Shown one piece after another: positions 1 through 7,237 of a stretch of 41,512 nucleotides of DNA. This DNA comes from an uncultured Microbacterium sp. (GTDB taxonomy: Bacteria > Actinomycetota > Actinomycetes > Actinomycetales > Microbacteriaceae), in assembly GCA_913774845.1 (NCBI GenBank), contig CAJYJO010000047.1, positions 1 through 41,512 of the forward strand, read 5' to 3'. The notes beneath the pieces are model-generated. The model had not been told where the DNA came from, made no database searches, and worked only from the letters and a program-made list of their open reading frames with translations. The position numbers and the translations under genes are program-made. The number at the start of each line of letters is the position of its first letter. Within the stretch, counting starts at the first letter, position 1.

Positions 1-24
1 CTCCCCCGCCCGACTCCCCTCCCC
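1..24. repeat. Tail of a dispersed palindromic repeat, cut by the window edge
   Basis: The first 24 bases nearly match the right-hand end of the repeat copy at 72-140 (compare 117-139): a run of C's, a short variable part, then CTCCCCTCCCC. I read it as the tail of another copy whose left part lies outside the window. Bases 25-71 show nothing recognisable. Confidence 0.45.
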
Positions 25-71
25 GCGTGATCACATATCGCCGACCCAGCACCAGAGCCAGAGCCACCGCC

Positions 72-140
72 CGGGAGGAGAATTCGCGGCCGGAGGAGGC
101 CCCAGAGCCTCGGCATCCTCCCCCGCCAACTCCCCTCCCC
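72..140. repeat. Dispersed palindromic repeat, copy A
   Basis: This intergenic element starts with GGAGGAGA, has a central CGGCATCC and ends in CTCCCCTCCCC. The same order of blocks occurs at 3185-3253 and 4022-4090. This copy is the most diverged, with about four extra bases before the central block. The GGAGG-rich left side and CTCC-rich right side could pair into a long hairpin, so it resembles REP-type elements. Confidence 0.6.
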
Positions 141-210
141 CACCGACGCCCCGGCCCCCACCGACGCCCCTGCGCCCACCGACGCCCCGGCACCCGCCGA
201 CGCCCCTCGA
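139..210. repeat. 18-bp tandem repeat, four copies
   Basis: Four head-to-tail 18-bp units (139-156, 157-174, 175-192, 193-210) share the core CCCACCGACGCCCC with changes mainly in the last bases. In one plus-strand frame they would read Pro-Thr-Asp-Ala-Pro-Ala. That frame is in phase with the gene starting at 292, but a TGA at 28-30 and the lack of any start codon before 256 argue that the array is not translated as part of it. Confidence 0.75.
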
Positions 211-279
211 GAGCCCACCGGAGCACCGAAGCGGGGGCAGCGCCGCGCAAGGCCCGTGTTCCGCGCGGCGCGGGCTCCC

Positions 280-285
280 TACAAT
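280..285 (+). promoter_or_regulatory. -10 element TACAAT, leaderless type
   Basis: TACAAT ends six bases before the ATG at 292, so transcription is predicted to start at or next to the start codon. No ribosome-binding site lies between. Confidence 0.6.
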
Positions 286-291
286 GACGCC

Positions 292-897
292 ATGACGGGC
301 GGCCAGCCGGAGTGGGTGATCCGCGAAGACGCGGCGCAACCGGTGCTCGTCGCGCTCTATCTGCGTCAGGTGGTCGGCATCCGCTCCCCCGAGGAGCTGC
401 CCGCGCTGCGGCGCGTTCCGACCGGCGCCGAGAGGGCGGAGGCCGCGCAGGCGCAGCTCGAACGCGAGTGGCGCGAGTACTGGGCGATGACAGTGGAGCC
501 GCAGGCGCACCCCTCCCCCGTGCCGCTCGAGCTGATCGACGGGTTCGAGACCCTCGTCGCCCTTCCGGTCGAGGGATCGCGGACGCTGCGCGAGGCGATC
601 GCGCCGCACGCCGAGGACGCGATCGACTTCGCCCGGCACGCCCACGGACGATACGCGCGCGATGCGGCGGCGCGGCCGGGGGTGTCGTACCGGGCGTACG
701 CGAGCGCGATCGCCGCACACGAACGCACGGTCGGCCGGCGGGCGCACTCGTTCGAGTTGAACGTGCAGGTGCTGCCCTTGGCTCAGCGGGGGGTGTGGTG
801 GATCGGCTCGCTCACGGTGGCGGTGACCGACGGCCTGCGCGGTGACGTCGCGGCGTTCGACGCGGCGATCCACCCGATCATCGCCGAGCTGGCGTGA
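292..897 (+). CDS. Conserved hypothetical protein, 201 aa
   Basis: The product is soluble, with no signal peptide, membrane segment or recognisable catalytic motif. It begins MTGGQPEWVIREDAAQPVLV and is rich in Ala, Arg and Glu. The ATG at 292 is chosen because a TACAAT -10 element sits exactly six bases upstream; the frame is open back to a GTG at 256, which has no supporting signal. It converges on the membrane protein gene ending at 901, with three bases between the stops. I do not recognise a function. Codon use is typical of the window, so the reading frame itself is secure. Confidence 0.8.
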   Translation: MTGGQPEWVIREDAAQPVLVALYLRQVVGIRSPEELPALRRVPTGAERAEAAQAQLEREWREYWAMTVEPQAHPSPVPLELIDGFETLVALPVEGSRTLREAIAPHAEDAIDFARHAHGRYARDAAARPGVSYRAYASAIAAHERTVGRRAHSFELNVQVLPLAQRGVWWIGSLTVAVTDGLRGDVAAFDAAIHPIIAELA

Positions 898-900
898 GGA

Positions 901-1236
901 TCAGACCTCGTACTGCTCGTGGTCGACGGTCACCTGACGGGTGCGACCGCCCAGGGCGCGTTCGAAGATGAGCGCGACGATCGCCGCCAGCGCGACGCCC
1001 GCGACGACGCAGATCAGCGCGGTGAAGCCGAAGACCTGCAGCTCGGAGTACACCACCTGGGTGTAGGGGCTGATGTCGGAGCCGTCGATCGCGACAGTGA
1101 GGATGAGGGCGACCAGGATGCCCAGGAACGCCCCCGCCGCAAGGAAGACACCGTACTTGGGGGCGCGACGCACGGTCGCGGTCTCGATGTCGTCGCGGAC
1201 GTACACCGGTCGCTCGGGGGTGGGCTGCTCGGCCAT
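901..1236 (-). CDS. Small two-helix membrane protein, 111 aa
   Basis: After an N-terminal region rich in charged residues (1-27) there are two clear hydrophobic segments, about residues 29-50 and 68-91, separated by a short acidic loop (DGSDISPY), and a hydrophilic tail. The second segment is Ala/Val-rich. This topology would put both ends in the cytoplasm. The ATG at 1236 is preferred over upstream in-frame codons because a GAGAAT -10-like hexamer lies six bases before it, as at several other genes here. It is a hypothetical inner-membrane protein; no family function can be named from sequence alone. Confidence 0.8.
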   Translation of the reverse strand: MAEQPTPERPVYVRDDIETATVRRAPKYGVFLAAGAFLGILVALILTVAIDGSDISPYTQVVYSELQVFGFTALICVVAGVALAAIVALIFERALGGRTRQVTVDHEQYEV

Positions 1237-1414
1237 GCGCTCATTCTCCCACCGTCGGGGCCGGAGCGGGTCGTGACGTTTCGACGGCGAGATCACGGGC
1301 CGCGGCCGGCACGCGAGACCGCACCCGTTCGCCGAGGACGCATCCTCCCGCCGGTGGCCGCCTGAGGCCTCGACGAACGCCCGCGGTTCCGTCGGGTGGC
1401 GCCGGTGACCGCGG

Positions 1415-1771
1415 CTACGGCCGCAGCGGCAGCAGCGCGCTCAGGTCGGCGCGGACGCCGGAGGCGACGATGCGGCCGGCCGTGACGGCATCCGCCCAGT
1501 GCTCTCGACCGGTGGCGACGGCGATCCACGTCGCGGCGTCGGTCTCGACCACGTTCGGGGGCGTGCCGCGGGTGTGACGCGGGCCCTCGATCACCTGCAC
1601 GGCACCGAAGGGCGGAACGCGCATCTCGACCGAGTTGCCGGGCGCCTTCTCGACGAGCAGTTGCAGGAGGTAGCGGACCGCGGTGGCGGTGACGGGGCGA
1701 GGCGCGTCACCGGCGGCCACCGCGGCGAGTGCCGCACGGCCGTCTCCGGTCTCGATACGGCGGGGAGGCAT
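1415..1771 (-). CDS. Sterol carrier family protein, 118 aa
   Basis: This is a small soluble protein of the actinobacterial sterol-carrier-like (SCP2-fold) family commonly found beside purine genes. The conserved stretch around residues 50-80 ([16 protein letters not shown], then [14 protein letters not shown]) and the C-terminal '[19 protein letters not shown]' segment are typical. SCP2-like domains bind hydrophobic ligands, but the role of this bacterial group is unknown. The ATG at 1771 is supported by a leaderless-type -10 TAGCGT seven bases upstream. It is divergent from purD at 1897, with 125 bases between them. Confidence 0.8.
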   Translation of the reverse strand: MPPRRIETGDGRAALAAVAAGDAPRPVTATAVRYLLQLLVEKAPGNSVEMRVPPFGAVQVIEGPRHTRGTPPNVVETDAATWIAVATGREHWADAVTAGRIVASGVRADLSALLPLRP

Positions 1772-1778
1772 GGCATCC

Positions 1779-1784
1779 ACGCTA
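1779..1784 (-). promoter_or_regulatory. -10 element TAGCGT for the sterol-carrier-like gene
   Basis: On the minus strand TAGCGT ends seven bases before the ATG at 1771, the leaderless spacing seen repeatedly in this window. Confidence 0.5.
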
Positions 1785-1884
1785 CCTTCGGAACCCACGG
1801 ACCCGTCGAGTGTCGAGCACATACCGGATCGGACGGGTCGGCAGCGGCGTGTCGGGGTCACTCAACCAGCACCCTCGCGCTCGA

Positions 1885-1890
1885 TAGGCT
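1885..1890 (+). promoter_or_regulatory. -10 element TAGGCT for purD, leaderless type
   Basis: TAGGCT ends six bases before the GTG of purD at 1897. No Shine-Dalgarno sequence is present, so the message is predicted to begin at the start codon. Confidence 0.6.
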
Positions 1891-1896
1891 GGCCGC

Positions 1897-3168
1897 GTGA
1901 GAATCCTGGTCCTCGGTTCGGGCGCGCGCGAGCACGCCATCATCCTCGCGCTGCGCTCCGAGGAGGAGTCGCACGCGATCTTCGCCGCCCCCGGCAACGC
2001 GGGTATCGCGCGCGAGGCGCATCTGGTCGACCTCGACCCGATGGATCCCACCGCCGTCCTGGCCTTCGCGAAGAACGAGGCGATCGACCTCGTCGTCGTC
2101 GGCCCCGAAGCGCCGCTCGTCGCCGGCGTCGCCGATCCGCTGCGCGCGCACGGCATCCCCGTGTTCGGCCCGGGCCGGGCCGCGGCCCAGCTCGAGGGCT
2201 CGAAGACCTACGCGAAGCGGATCATGGATGCCGCGGGCGTCCCCACCGGCGGCTCGGTGCGCGCGCACAATGTCGCTGCCGTCGAGGCCGCCCTCGACCG
2301 TTTCGGCGCCCCGTACGTCGTCAAGGCCGATGGGCTGGCCGCGGGCAAGGGCGTCATCGTGACCTCCGACCGCGACGCCGCCCTCGCCCACGCCGAGAGT
2401 TACCTGCCGAGCGGCCCCGTGCTGATCGAGGAGTTCCTCTCGGGGCCGGAGGTGTCGCTGTTCTTCCTCAGCGACGGCGACCACGTCGCCCCCCTCAGCC
2501 CCGCCCAGGACTTCAAGCGCCTCCGCGACGGCGACGAGGGACCCAACACCGGCGGCATGGGTGCGTACTCCCCGCTGCCGTGGCTCACGGAGCGCTTCGG
2601 CGGCGAGGACGAGTTCGTCGCGCAGGTCACGCGCGACATCGCCGAGCCGGTGATCCGGCAGATGGATGCCGAGGGCACCCCGTTCATCGGACTCCTCTAC
2701 GCCGGGCTCATCCTCACGGAGCAGGGCGTCAAGGTCATCGAGTTCAACGCCCGCTTCGGCGACCCCGAGACACAGGTCGTGCTCCCCCGTCTGATCGACC
2801 CCCTGTCTCGCCTGCTGCTGGCCGCGGCCTCCGGCACCCTCGAGGACGAGCCGCGTCCTGCCTTCGCCGAGGCGACCGCGGTCACCGTCGTGCTCGCGAG
2901 CGAGGGCTACCCCGAGGCTCCTCTCACCGGTCGGGTGCTCACCGGCATCGACGAGGCCGAGGAGGTCGACGGCGTCCACATCGCGCACGCCGCCACCGCG
3001 CTCCGGGACGGCGAGCTCGTCGCGACCGGCGGGCGCGTGCTGAGCGTGGTCGCGACCGGCACGACCTTCCGCGAGGCGCGTGAGGCGGCGTACGCCGGGC
3101 TCGAGCGGATCGGACTCGAGGGCGGTCAGTACCGCAGCGACATCGCCGCAAAGGTCGCTCAGGACTGA
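1897..3168 (+). CDS. purD: Phosphoribosylamine-glycine ligase (GAR synthetase)
   Basis: PurD joins glycine to 5-phosphoribosylamine using ATP, step two of de novo IMP synthesis, in the cytoplasm. The 423-residue length is normal. The N-terminal [15 protein letters not shown] is the PurD signature, followed by the ATP-grasp domain with [13 protein letters not shown], the TGGMGAYSP loop and, near residue 285, [11 protein letters not shown]. The GTG start at 1897 gives the canonical N terminus and is matched by a leaderless-type -10 element. The other purine genes in the window (purC, purS, purQ) lie 13 and 31 kb away rather than adjacent. A dispersed repeat with hairpin potential follows the stop and may end the transcript. 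Confidence 0.97.
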   Translation: MRILVLGSGAREHAIILALRSEEESHAIFAAPGNAGIAREAHLVDLDPMDPTAVLAFAKNEAIDLVVVGPEAPLVAGVADPLRAHGIPVFGPGRAAAQLEGSKTYAKRIMDAAGVPTGGSVRAHNVAAVEAALDRFGAPYVVKADGLAAGKGVIVTSDRDAALAHAESYLPSGPVLIEEFLSGPEVSLFFLSDGDHVAPLSPAQDFKRLRDGDEGPNTGGMGAYSPLPWLTERFGGEDEFVAQVTRDIAEPVIRQMDAEGTPFIGLLYAGLILTEQGVKVIEFNARFGDPETQVVLPRLIDPLSRLLLAAASGTLEDEPRPAFAEATAVTVVLASEGYPEAPLTGRVLTGIDEAEEVDGVHIAHAATALRDGELVATGGRVLSVVATGTTFREAREAAYAGLERIGLEGGQYRSDIAAKVAQD

Positions 3169-3184
3169 GGTTCGCGCTCCGGGA

Positions 3185-3253
3185 GCGGAGGAGATTCCGG
3201 CTGCGGAGGACCGAGCCCGCGGCATCCGTCCTCCCCTCGCGGGACCTCCTCCC
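3185..3253. repeat. Dispersed palindromic repeat, copy B
   Basis: This copy lies just after purD. It contains nested inverted repeats: an inner GGAGGAC at about 3205-3211 pairs with GTCCTCC at about 3228-3234, and an outer GGAGGAG pairs with CTCCTCC. Spacing between its starting GGAGGAGA, central CGGCATCC and final CTCCC is identical to copy C at 4022-4090. It may act as a terminator for purD. Confidence 0.65.
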
Positions 3254-3275
3254 GTCGCGCACGAGGATCACCCCG

Positions 3276-3281
3276 TAGCCT
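3276..3281 (+). promoter_or_regulatory. -10 element TAGCCT, leaderless type
   Basis: TAGCCT ends six bases before the ATG at 3288, with no ribosome-binding site between. Confidence 0.55.
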
Positions 3282-3287
3282 CGACCG

Positions 3288-3878
3288 ATGACCCCCGCCG
3301 CTTACGACGCCCGCGCCGATGAGTACATCGCGGCGCTCGGGACGATGGATGCCGTGCACCCGGTGGACCGGCGCATCGTCGAGACGTGGGCCGCCGGCGT
3401 CAGCGGACCGGTGCTCGACGCCGGCTGCGGTCCGGGCCACTGGACGGCGCACCTCGTCGGTTTCGGCCTCGACGTGCGCGGTGTCGACCTCGCGCCGCGA
3501 TTCGTCGCGCACGCGCGGGCGGCGCATCCCGGCATCCGTTTCGACGCCGGCACCATCGACGACCTCGAGGTGGCGGACGGGGAGGTCGGCGGCATCCTGT
3601 CGTGGTTCTCGACCATCCATCACGCGCCCGACAAGATCGGCGGGCCGCTGCGCGAATTCGCGCGGGTCCTGCGACCGGGCGGCTCGCTCCTGCTCGGGTT
3701 CTTCGTCGGCCCCGGGATGGAGGCCTTCGACCACGCGGTGGTGCGCGCCTACCGCTGGTCCGTCGCGGAGCTCGCGCAAGAAGTGGATGCCGCCGGCTTC
3801 GACGTCGTCGAGACGCACACGCGCGAGACCCGCGGCGAGCGCCCGGTCGGGGCGTTGATGTGCGTGCGTCGCGGATGA
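3288..3878 (+). CDS. Class I SAM-dependent methyltransferase, 196 aa
   Basis: A small cytoplasmic methyltransferase of the Methyltransf_11/25 type. Motif I (VLDAGCGPG, residues 42-50) binds S-adenosylmethionine; the acidic end of strand 2 is at 'VRGVDLAPRF', and post-motif regions include 'LSWFSTIHHAPD' and 'ARVLRPGGSLLLGFF', which are typical of this superfamily. The substrate cannot be told from sequence. The ATG at 3288 is supported by a TAGCCT element six bases upstream. It appears monocistronic, flanked by two copies of the dispersed repeat. Confidence 0.85.
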   Translation: MTPAAYDARADEYIAALGTMDAVHPVDRRIVETWAAGVSGPVLDAGCGPGHWTAHLVGFGLDVRGVDLAPRFVAHARAAHPGIRFDAGTIDDLEVADGEVGGILSWFSTIHHAPDKIGGPLREFARVLRPGGSLLLGFFVGPGMEAFDHAVVRAYRWSVAELAQEVDAAGFDVVETHTRETRGERPVGALMCVRRG

Positions 3879-4021
3879 GTTCCGGGGGACGCGGCGGACG
3901 AATCACACGGGCGGCGTGACGAAACCGCCGCCCGGTGCGTCTGATCAGTGTTCCCGATCTGCGGAACCCCGCCCGGTCGGCGCCCCTCCCCCATCCGCGC
4001 CGGCCGGGTGTGCGGCGGGCA

Positions 4022-4090
4022 GCGGAGGAGAAACCCGCAGCCGAGGGCCCAGGCCACGGCATCCGCCCTCCCTCCCCCGAATCCCCTCCC
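4022..4090. repeat. Dispersed palindromic repeat, copy C
   Basis: This copy has the same block spacing as copy B: GGAGGAGA, then CGGCATCC 33 bases later, then a CTCCC end 66 bases from the start. It lies in the 291-bp gap between the convergent methyltransferase and MFS genes. Apart from this element and the terminator at 4122-4159 the gap holds nothing recognisable. Confidence 0.65.
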
Positions 4091-4121
4091 TTCGCTACCC
4101 GGCACATACAGGCGGGAACGC

Positions 4122-4159
4122 CGAACGCCGCCGCCCCTCGGAAGGGACGACGGCGTTCG
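4122..4159 (-). terminator. Terminator hairpin after the MFS exporter
   Basis: CGAACGCCG (4122-4130) pairs perfectly with CGGCGTTCG (4151-4159), and the interior can add a CCCT/AGGG stem. It lies 11 bases beyond the MFS stop at 4170. There is no T-run, as usual for high-GC actinobacteria. Confidence 0.75.
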
Positions 4160-4169
4160 ATGATGCGGC

Positions 4170-5732
4170 TTACTCGCCCGCGGCAGCCGGGGCGGCCTGC
4201 GCTGCCTGCTGCGCCGGGGCCGCGTCGCGCGGAGCGCCGTGCGGGCGGATCATCGACGGGCGCCGCATGAACAGCACGACGATCAGGCCCACACCGATCA
4301 CGACGATCGGGAGGATGAGCGACTGCCCCATGGCCTGGGAGAACCCGCCGACCACCTGCGGCGGCAACGCACCGCCACCGAAGCTCGCCCCGGCATCCGC
4401 AGCCCCCGGCAGGTTCGCCTCGAGACGCGCCTGCATGAACGCGGCGATGGATGCCGAACCGATCACCGATCCGACGGTGCGGGTGGTGTTGTAGATGCCG
4501 GCGCCGGCTCCCGCCTGACGCGGGGGGAGGTTGCGCGTGGCGGTGGTGGCGAGAGGACCCCACATGCCCGCGTTCCCGACGCCCATCAGCGCCGAGGGGA
4601 TGAGGAACATCCAGATCGGCGCGTCGTTGAGGATGAGCGCGACGTAGATGCCGAGCGAACCGCCCACCAGCAGCAGACCGGGGACCAGCAGGAAGCGGGG
4701 GTCCGTGCGGTCGAGCAGCTTGCCCGCGAACGGCGCGAGGACGCCCGAGAGGATCGCGAGCGGGACGAGCAGCAGCGCCGACTCGGTGGGCGTGAGTCCA
4801 CGGGCGAGCTGCAGGTAGAACATCTGCGGCAGCGCCATGCTCGTCACGGTGAAGCCGACCGCCGCGATCGCGAAGTTGGCGACCGAGAAGTTGCGGTCCT
4901 TGAACAGGGCGAGCGGGACGAGGGGTTCGCCCGTGCTGCGGCCCTGCGTCCAGATGAAGACGCCCATCACCACGACGCCGGCGATCACCATCGCCCAGAT
5001 CCACGCGGCCCACGCGTAGTGCTCGCCCTCCTGAAGTCCGAAGACGATGAGGAACAGGCCGATCGCGCTCAGGACGACGCCCAGGATGTCGAACTTGTGC
5101 GCCGTCCGGGGCAGCTGGGGCACGAGGATAACCGCGGCGACGAAGCCGATGATGCCGACGGGGATGTTGATGAAGAAGATCCACTCCCACCCGAGGCCGT
5201 CCACGAGCAGGCCACCGGCGAGGGGGCCGACGAGCGTCGCGACGCCGGCGGTCGCTCCCCACAGGCCCATGGCCGCGCCGCGGTTCTGCGGCGGGAAGGT
5301 GCGGGTGATGACGGCCATCGTCTGCGGGGTCATGAGGGCCGCGCCCAGGCCCTGCACGGCGCGAGCCGCGATGAGCACCTCGAGCGAGGGCGCGAGGCCG
5401 CACGCGAGAGACGCGATCGTGAAGATCGCGAGGCCCGTGAGGTAGATGTTCTTCGGGCCGAAGCGGTCGCCGAGGCGGCCGGTGATCAGCAGGGGAACGG
5501 CGTAGGTCAGCAGGTAGGCGCTGGTGACCCACACGACGTTGTCGAGGTTGTTGGTGTTCGGGTCGAGCGCGGCCTTGATCGCGGGGTTCGCCACCGAGAC
5601 GATCGTGGTGTCGACCAGGATCATGAAGAACCCGATGACGAGGGCCCACAGGGCCGGCCAGGGACTCTTGGCGGGGGTCTTGAAGGACCCCGTCGAGGGG
5701 GATGCCGCGGAGGCGGCGCGGGAGTCGGTCAT
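4170..5732 (-). CDS. DHA2-family MFS drug exporter, 520 aa
   Basis: This is a 14-helix proton-driven exporter of the DHA2 (EmrB/QacA) family. Helix 1 (LWALVIGFFMILVDTTIVSVA) carries the D-T-T-I motif; the loop 2-3 motif is GRLGDRFGPKN; motif C lies in 'GPLAGGLLVDGLGWEWIFFINIPVG', as expected for antiporters. A short Ala/Gln-rich tail ends the protein. Its ATG overlaps the stop of the PadR gene by four bases (ATGA), so the two are translationally coupled. A PadR regulator beside a multidrug exporter suggests induction by a toxic, often phenolic or cationic, compound. The substrate is unknown. Confidence 0.92.
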   Translation of the reverse strand: MTDSRAASAASPSTGSFKTPAKSPWPALWALVIGFFMILVDTTIVSVANPAIKAALDPNTNNLDNVVWVTSAYLLTYAVPLLITGRLGDRFGPKNIYLTGLAIFTIASLACGLAPSLEVLIAARAVQGLGAALMTPQTMAVITRTFPPQNRGAAMGLWGATAGVATLVGPLAGGLLVDGLGWEWIFFINIPVGIIGFVAAVILVPQLPRTAHKFDILGVVLSAIGLFLIVFGLQEGEHYAWAAWIWAMVIAGVVVMGVFIWTQGRSTGEPLVPLALFKDRNFSVANFAIAAVGFTVTSMALPQMFYLQLARGLTPTESALLLVPLAILSGVLAPFAGKLLDRTDPRFLLVPGLLLVGGSLGIYVALILNDAPIWMFLIPSALMGVGNAGMWGPLATTATRNLPPRQAGAGAGIYNTTRTVGSVIGSASIAAFMQARLEANLPGAADAGASFGGGALPPQVVGGFSQAMGQSLILPIVVIGVGLIVVLFMRRPSMIRPHGAPRDAAPAQQAAQAAPAAAGE

Positions 5733-6349
5733 GGTGTGGTCTCCTTCGAGACGCGTTTCTTCGTGAAGTGTTCGGGGATCTCGTCGGGGCCCCAGGCGAG
5801 GGAGCCGTCGGCGAGGCGCGCACGCAGGGCGTCCTGCCACGCGAGTTCGGCGTCGAGAAGTGCGGCTTGTCGCTGCACCTCGACCATGAACTGATCGGGG
5901 ACGCCGCGGTGGGCGGCCCCGTCCAGAGCGGTGCGATGCTCGTGCGCCGAGGCGACGAGCAGGGCACGGCGTCGGTCGAGCAGGGCGACCACGACGTCGC
6001 GCTCGAGGTTGTGCGCCTCGGCGAGCGCGACGCGGAAGTCCGCGGCTCGCTCGATCTGCGGCAGTTCGGTGCGCACCCACTCGTCGACCGCCTGTCGACC
6101 GGCGTCGAGCAGGGTGTAGGTGGTGCGTTCGGGGCGATTGCCGTGTCGGTCGACGCCGACCTCGGCGAGCAGTCCGTCGCGTTCGAGGCGCGCGACCGTG
6201 TGGTACATCGTCCCCTTCTGCAGGGGCACGAGGCGGTCATCCTTGCGCTCGCGCAGCAGGCGCACGAGCTCGTAGGTGTGCATGTCGCCCTCGCGCAGGG
6301 TCGCGAGGATCATGACGGCGACCGGGGTGAGACGGCTGTGTTCCGGCAT
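5729..6349 (-). CDS. PadR-family transcriptional regulator, 206 aa
   Basis: PadR proteins are winged-helix repressors, usually controlling an adjacent efflux gene and themselves. The N-terminal winged helix is clear (residues about 6-75: 'VAVMILATLREGDMHTYEL', then 'GTMYHTVARLERDGLL' as the recognition part), followed by the helical C-terminal dimerisation domain (Vir_C type). I choose ATG 6349 over GTG 6370 because a strong AGGAGGGA ribosome site lies just upstream of 6349. It heads a two-gene operon with the MFS exporter. The perfect palindrome at 6376-6393 is the likely operator, which would make it autoregulated. Confidence 0.9.
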   Translation of the reverse strand: MPEHSRLTPVAVMILATLREGDMHTYELVRLLRERKDDRLVPLQKGTMYHTVARLERDGLLAEVGVDRHGNRPERTTYTLLDAGRQAVDEWVRTELPQIERAADFRVALAEAHNLERDVVVALLDRRRALLVASAHEHRTALDGAAHRGVPDQFMVEVQRQAALLDAELAWQDALRARLADGSLAWGPDEIPEHFTKKRVSKETTP

Positions 6350-6375
6350 CCATCCCTCCTCATGGTCCACGTCGA

Positions 6376-6393
6376 ATAGTCCACGTGGACTAT
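6376..6393. promoter_or_regulatory. Perfect 18-bp palindrome, likely PadR operator
   Basis: ATAGTCCACGTGGACTAT is a perfect 18-bp palindrome 27 bases before the PadR start codon. A further half-like GGTCCACGTC overlaps 6364-6373. TATAGT on the minus strand inside the palindrome could serve as the -10 hexamer, so binding would block the promoter. Assignment to this PadR protein is inferred from position. Confidence 0.7.
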
Positions 6394-6497
6394 ACGCGCC
6401 TTTTCGACGTGGCGCGAACCCGTCGACCGGATCGAGCGCCCGGCAGTAGTCAACGACCAGTCCGCGCCCACCAGGGGGGACTTGCGTGCGTGCGCAT

Positions 6498-6550
6498 TCC
6501 CGCTGCGGGAAACGACGAATGCCCCGTGCCGAGCGGCACGGGGCATTCGT
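6498..6550 (-). terminator. Terminator hairpins after the ketose operon
   Basis: A 16-bp perfect stem with a four-base loop spans 6515-6550 (ACGAATGCCCCGTGCC pairing with its complement around GAGC). It begins nine bases past the kinase stop at 6560. A second small hairpin, TTCCCGC-T-GCGGGAA, follows at 6498-6512. No T-run is present. Confidence 0.85.
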
Positions 6551-6559
6551 GGTGGGCGA

Positions 6560-7237
6560 TCAGTCGGCGATGAGCACCCGACCGCTCGCGCCGGACACGA
6601 TCAGATCGGCACGCCCGCGGGTGGCCTCGATCATGACCGCGTTGACGCCGTCGACCTCGCGGGCCCACGCGAGCGCCGCCTGCGGGGATCGCCCTCCCCG
6701 CACGTGACGCTCGACGAGTCGCGCCTCGCGCTGGTCGGCGGGGGTGTCGCAGAACCACACCTCGTCCAGCGCCTCGCGCACGCCCGCCCACGGCTCGTCG
6801 CCGACGAGCAGATAGTTGCCCTCGACGACGACGATGCGTGCCGACGGCTCGATCGCGATCTCGCCCGCGACGCCCTCGTCGACCTCCCGCCGGAAGCTCG
6901 GCGCGTACACCGTGTGCCCCGTCTCGCGACGCACCCTCTCGAGCAGCGCGAGGAAGCCCCACCCGTCGAAGGTGTCGAGTGCCCCCTTGCGATCACGCCG
7001 GCCGAGCCTGTCGAGCGACGCGTTCGCGAGATGGAACCCGTCCATCGGAAGCGCCGCGGCCCCACCGCCGCGGCGCTCGTTCAGTTCCGCCACGATCGCG
7101 GCGGCGAGGGTCGTCTTACCGCCGCCCGGACTGCCCGCGATGCCCAGCAGATAGCGGCCGTCCGCGGCGCTCGCGGCCCGTTCGATGCGATCGACCAGGT
7201 CGGCGACGGCGGAGGAGGGCGGACCCTCAGGCGCCAT
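6560..7237 (-). CDS. FrcK-like sugar/nucleoside kinase, 225 aa
   Basis: This is a P-loop kinase of the phosphoribulokinase/uridine kinase/pantothenate kinase superfamily (FrcK or YggC type). The Walker A loop GSPGGGKTT lies at about residues 35-43, and 'MDGFHLANASLDRLGRRDRKG' is the substrate-binding region typical of the family. A later 'VVVEGNYLL' strand also fits. In rhizobia frcK lies with the frcBCA fructose transporter, which matches the context here. It overlaps the upstream epimerase gene by 11 bases and is the last gene of the operon. The likely reaction is phosphorylation of the ketose delivered by the epimerases, but the substrate is not proven. Confidence 0.85.
   Translation of the reverse strand: MAPEGPPSSAVADLVDRIERAASAADGRYLLGIAGSPGGGKTTLAAAIVAELNERRGGGAAALPMDGFHLANASLDRLGRRDRKGALDTFDGWGFLALLERVRRETGHTVYAPSFRREVDEGVAGEIAIEPSARIVVVEGNYLLVGDEPWAGVREALDEVWFCDTPADQREARLVERHVRGGRSPQAALAWAREVDGVNAVMIEATRGRADLIVSGASGRVLIAD

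Noticed and set aside
139-291. Upstream extension of the first gene to include the Pro-Thr-Asp-Ala-Pro-Ala repeats
   Set aside because: The frame is open but contains no start codon before the GTG at 256, a TGA lies at 28-30, and a TACAAT promoter element sits exactly six bases before ATG 292.
31-873. Long minus-strand open frame opposite the hypothetical gene at 292-897
   Set aside because: Its product is an Arg/Gly/Val-rich shadow translation typical of the antisense of a GC-rich gene, and it runs through the 18-bp repeats with no family resemblance.
3400-6240. Very long minus-strand frame across the methyltransferase and MFS region
   Set aside because: Low-complexity Arg/Pro/Ala translation out of frame with the clear MFS and PadR genes; a shadow produced by high GC content.
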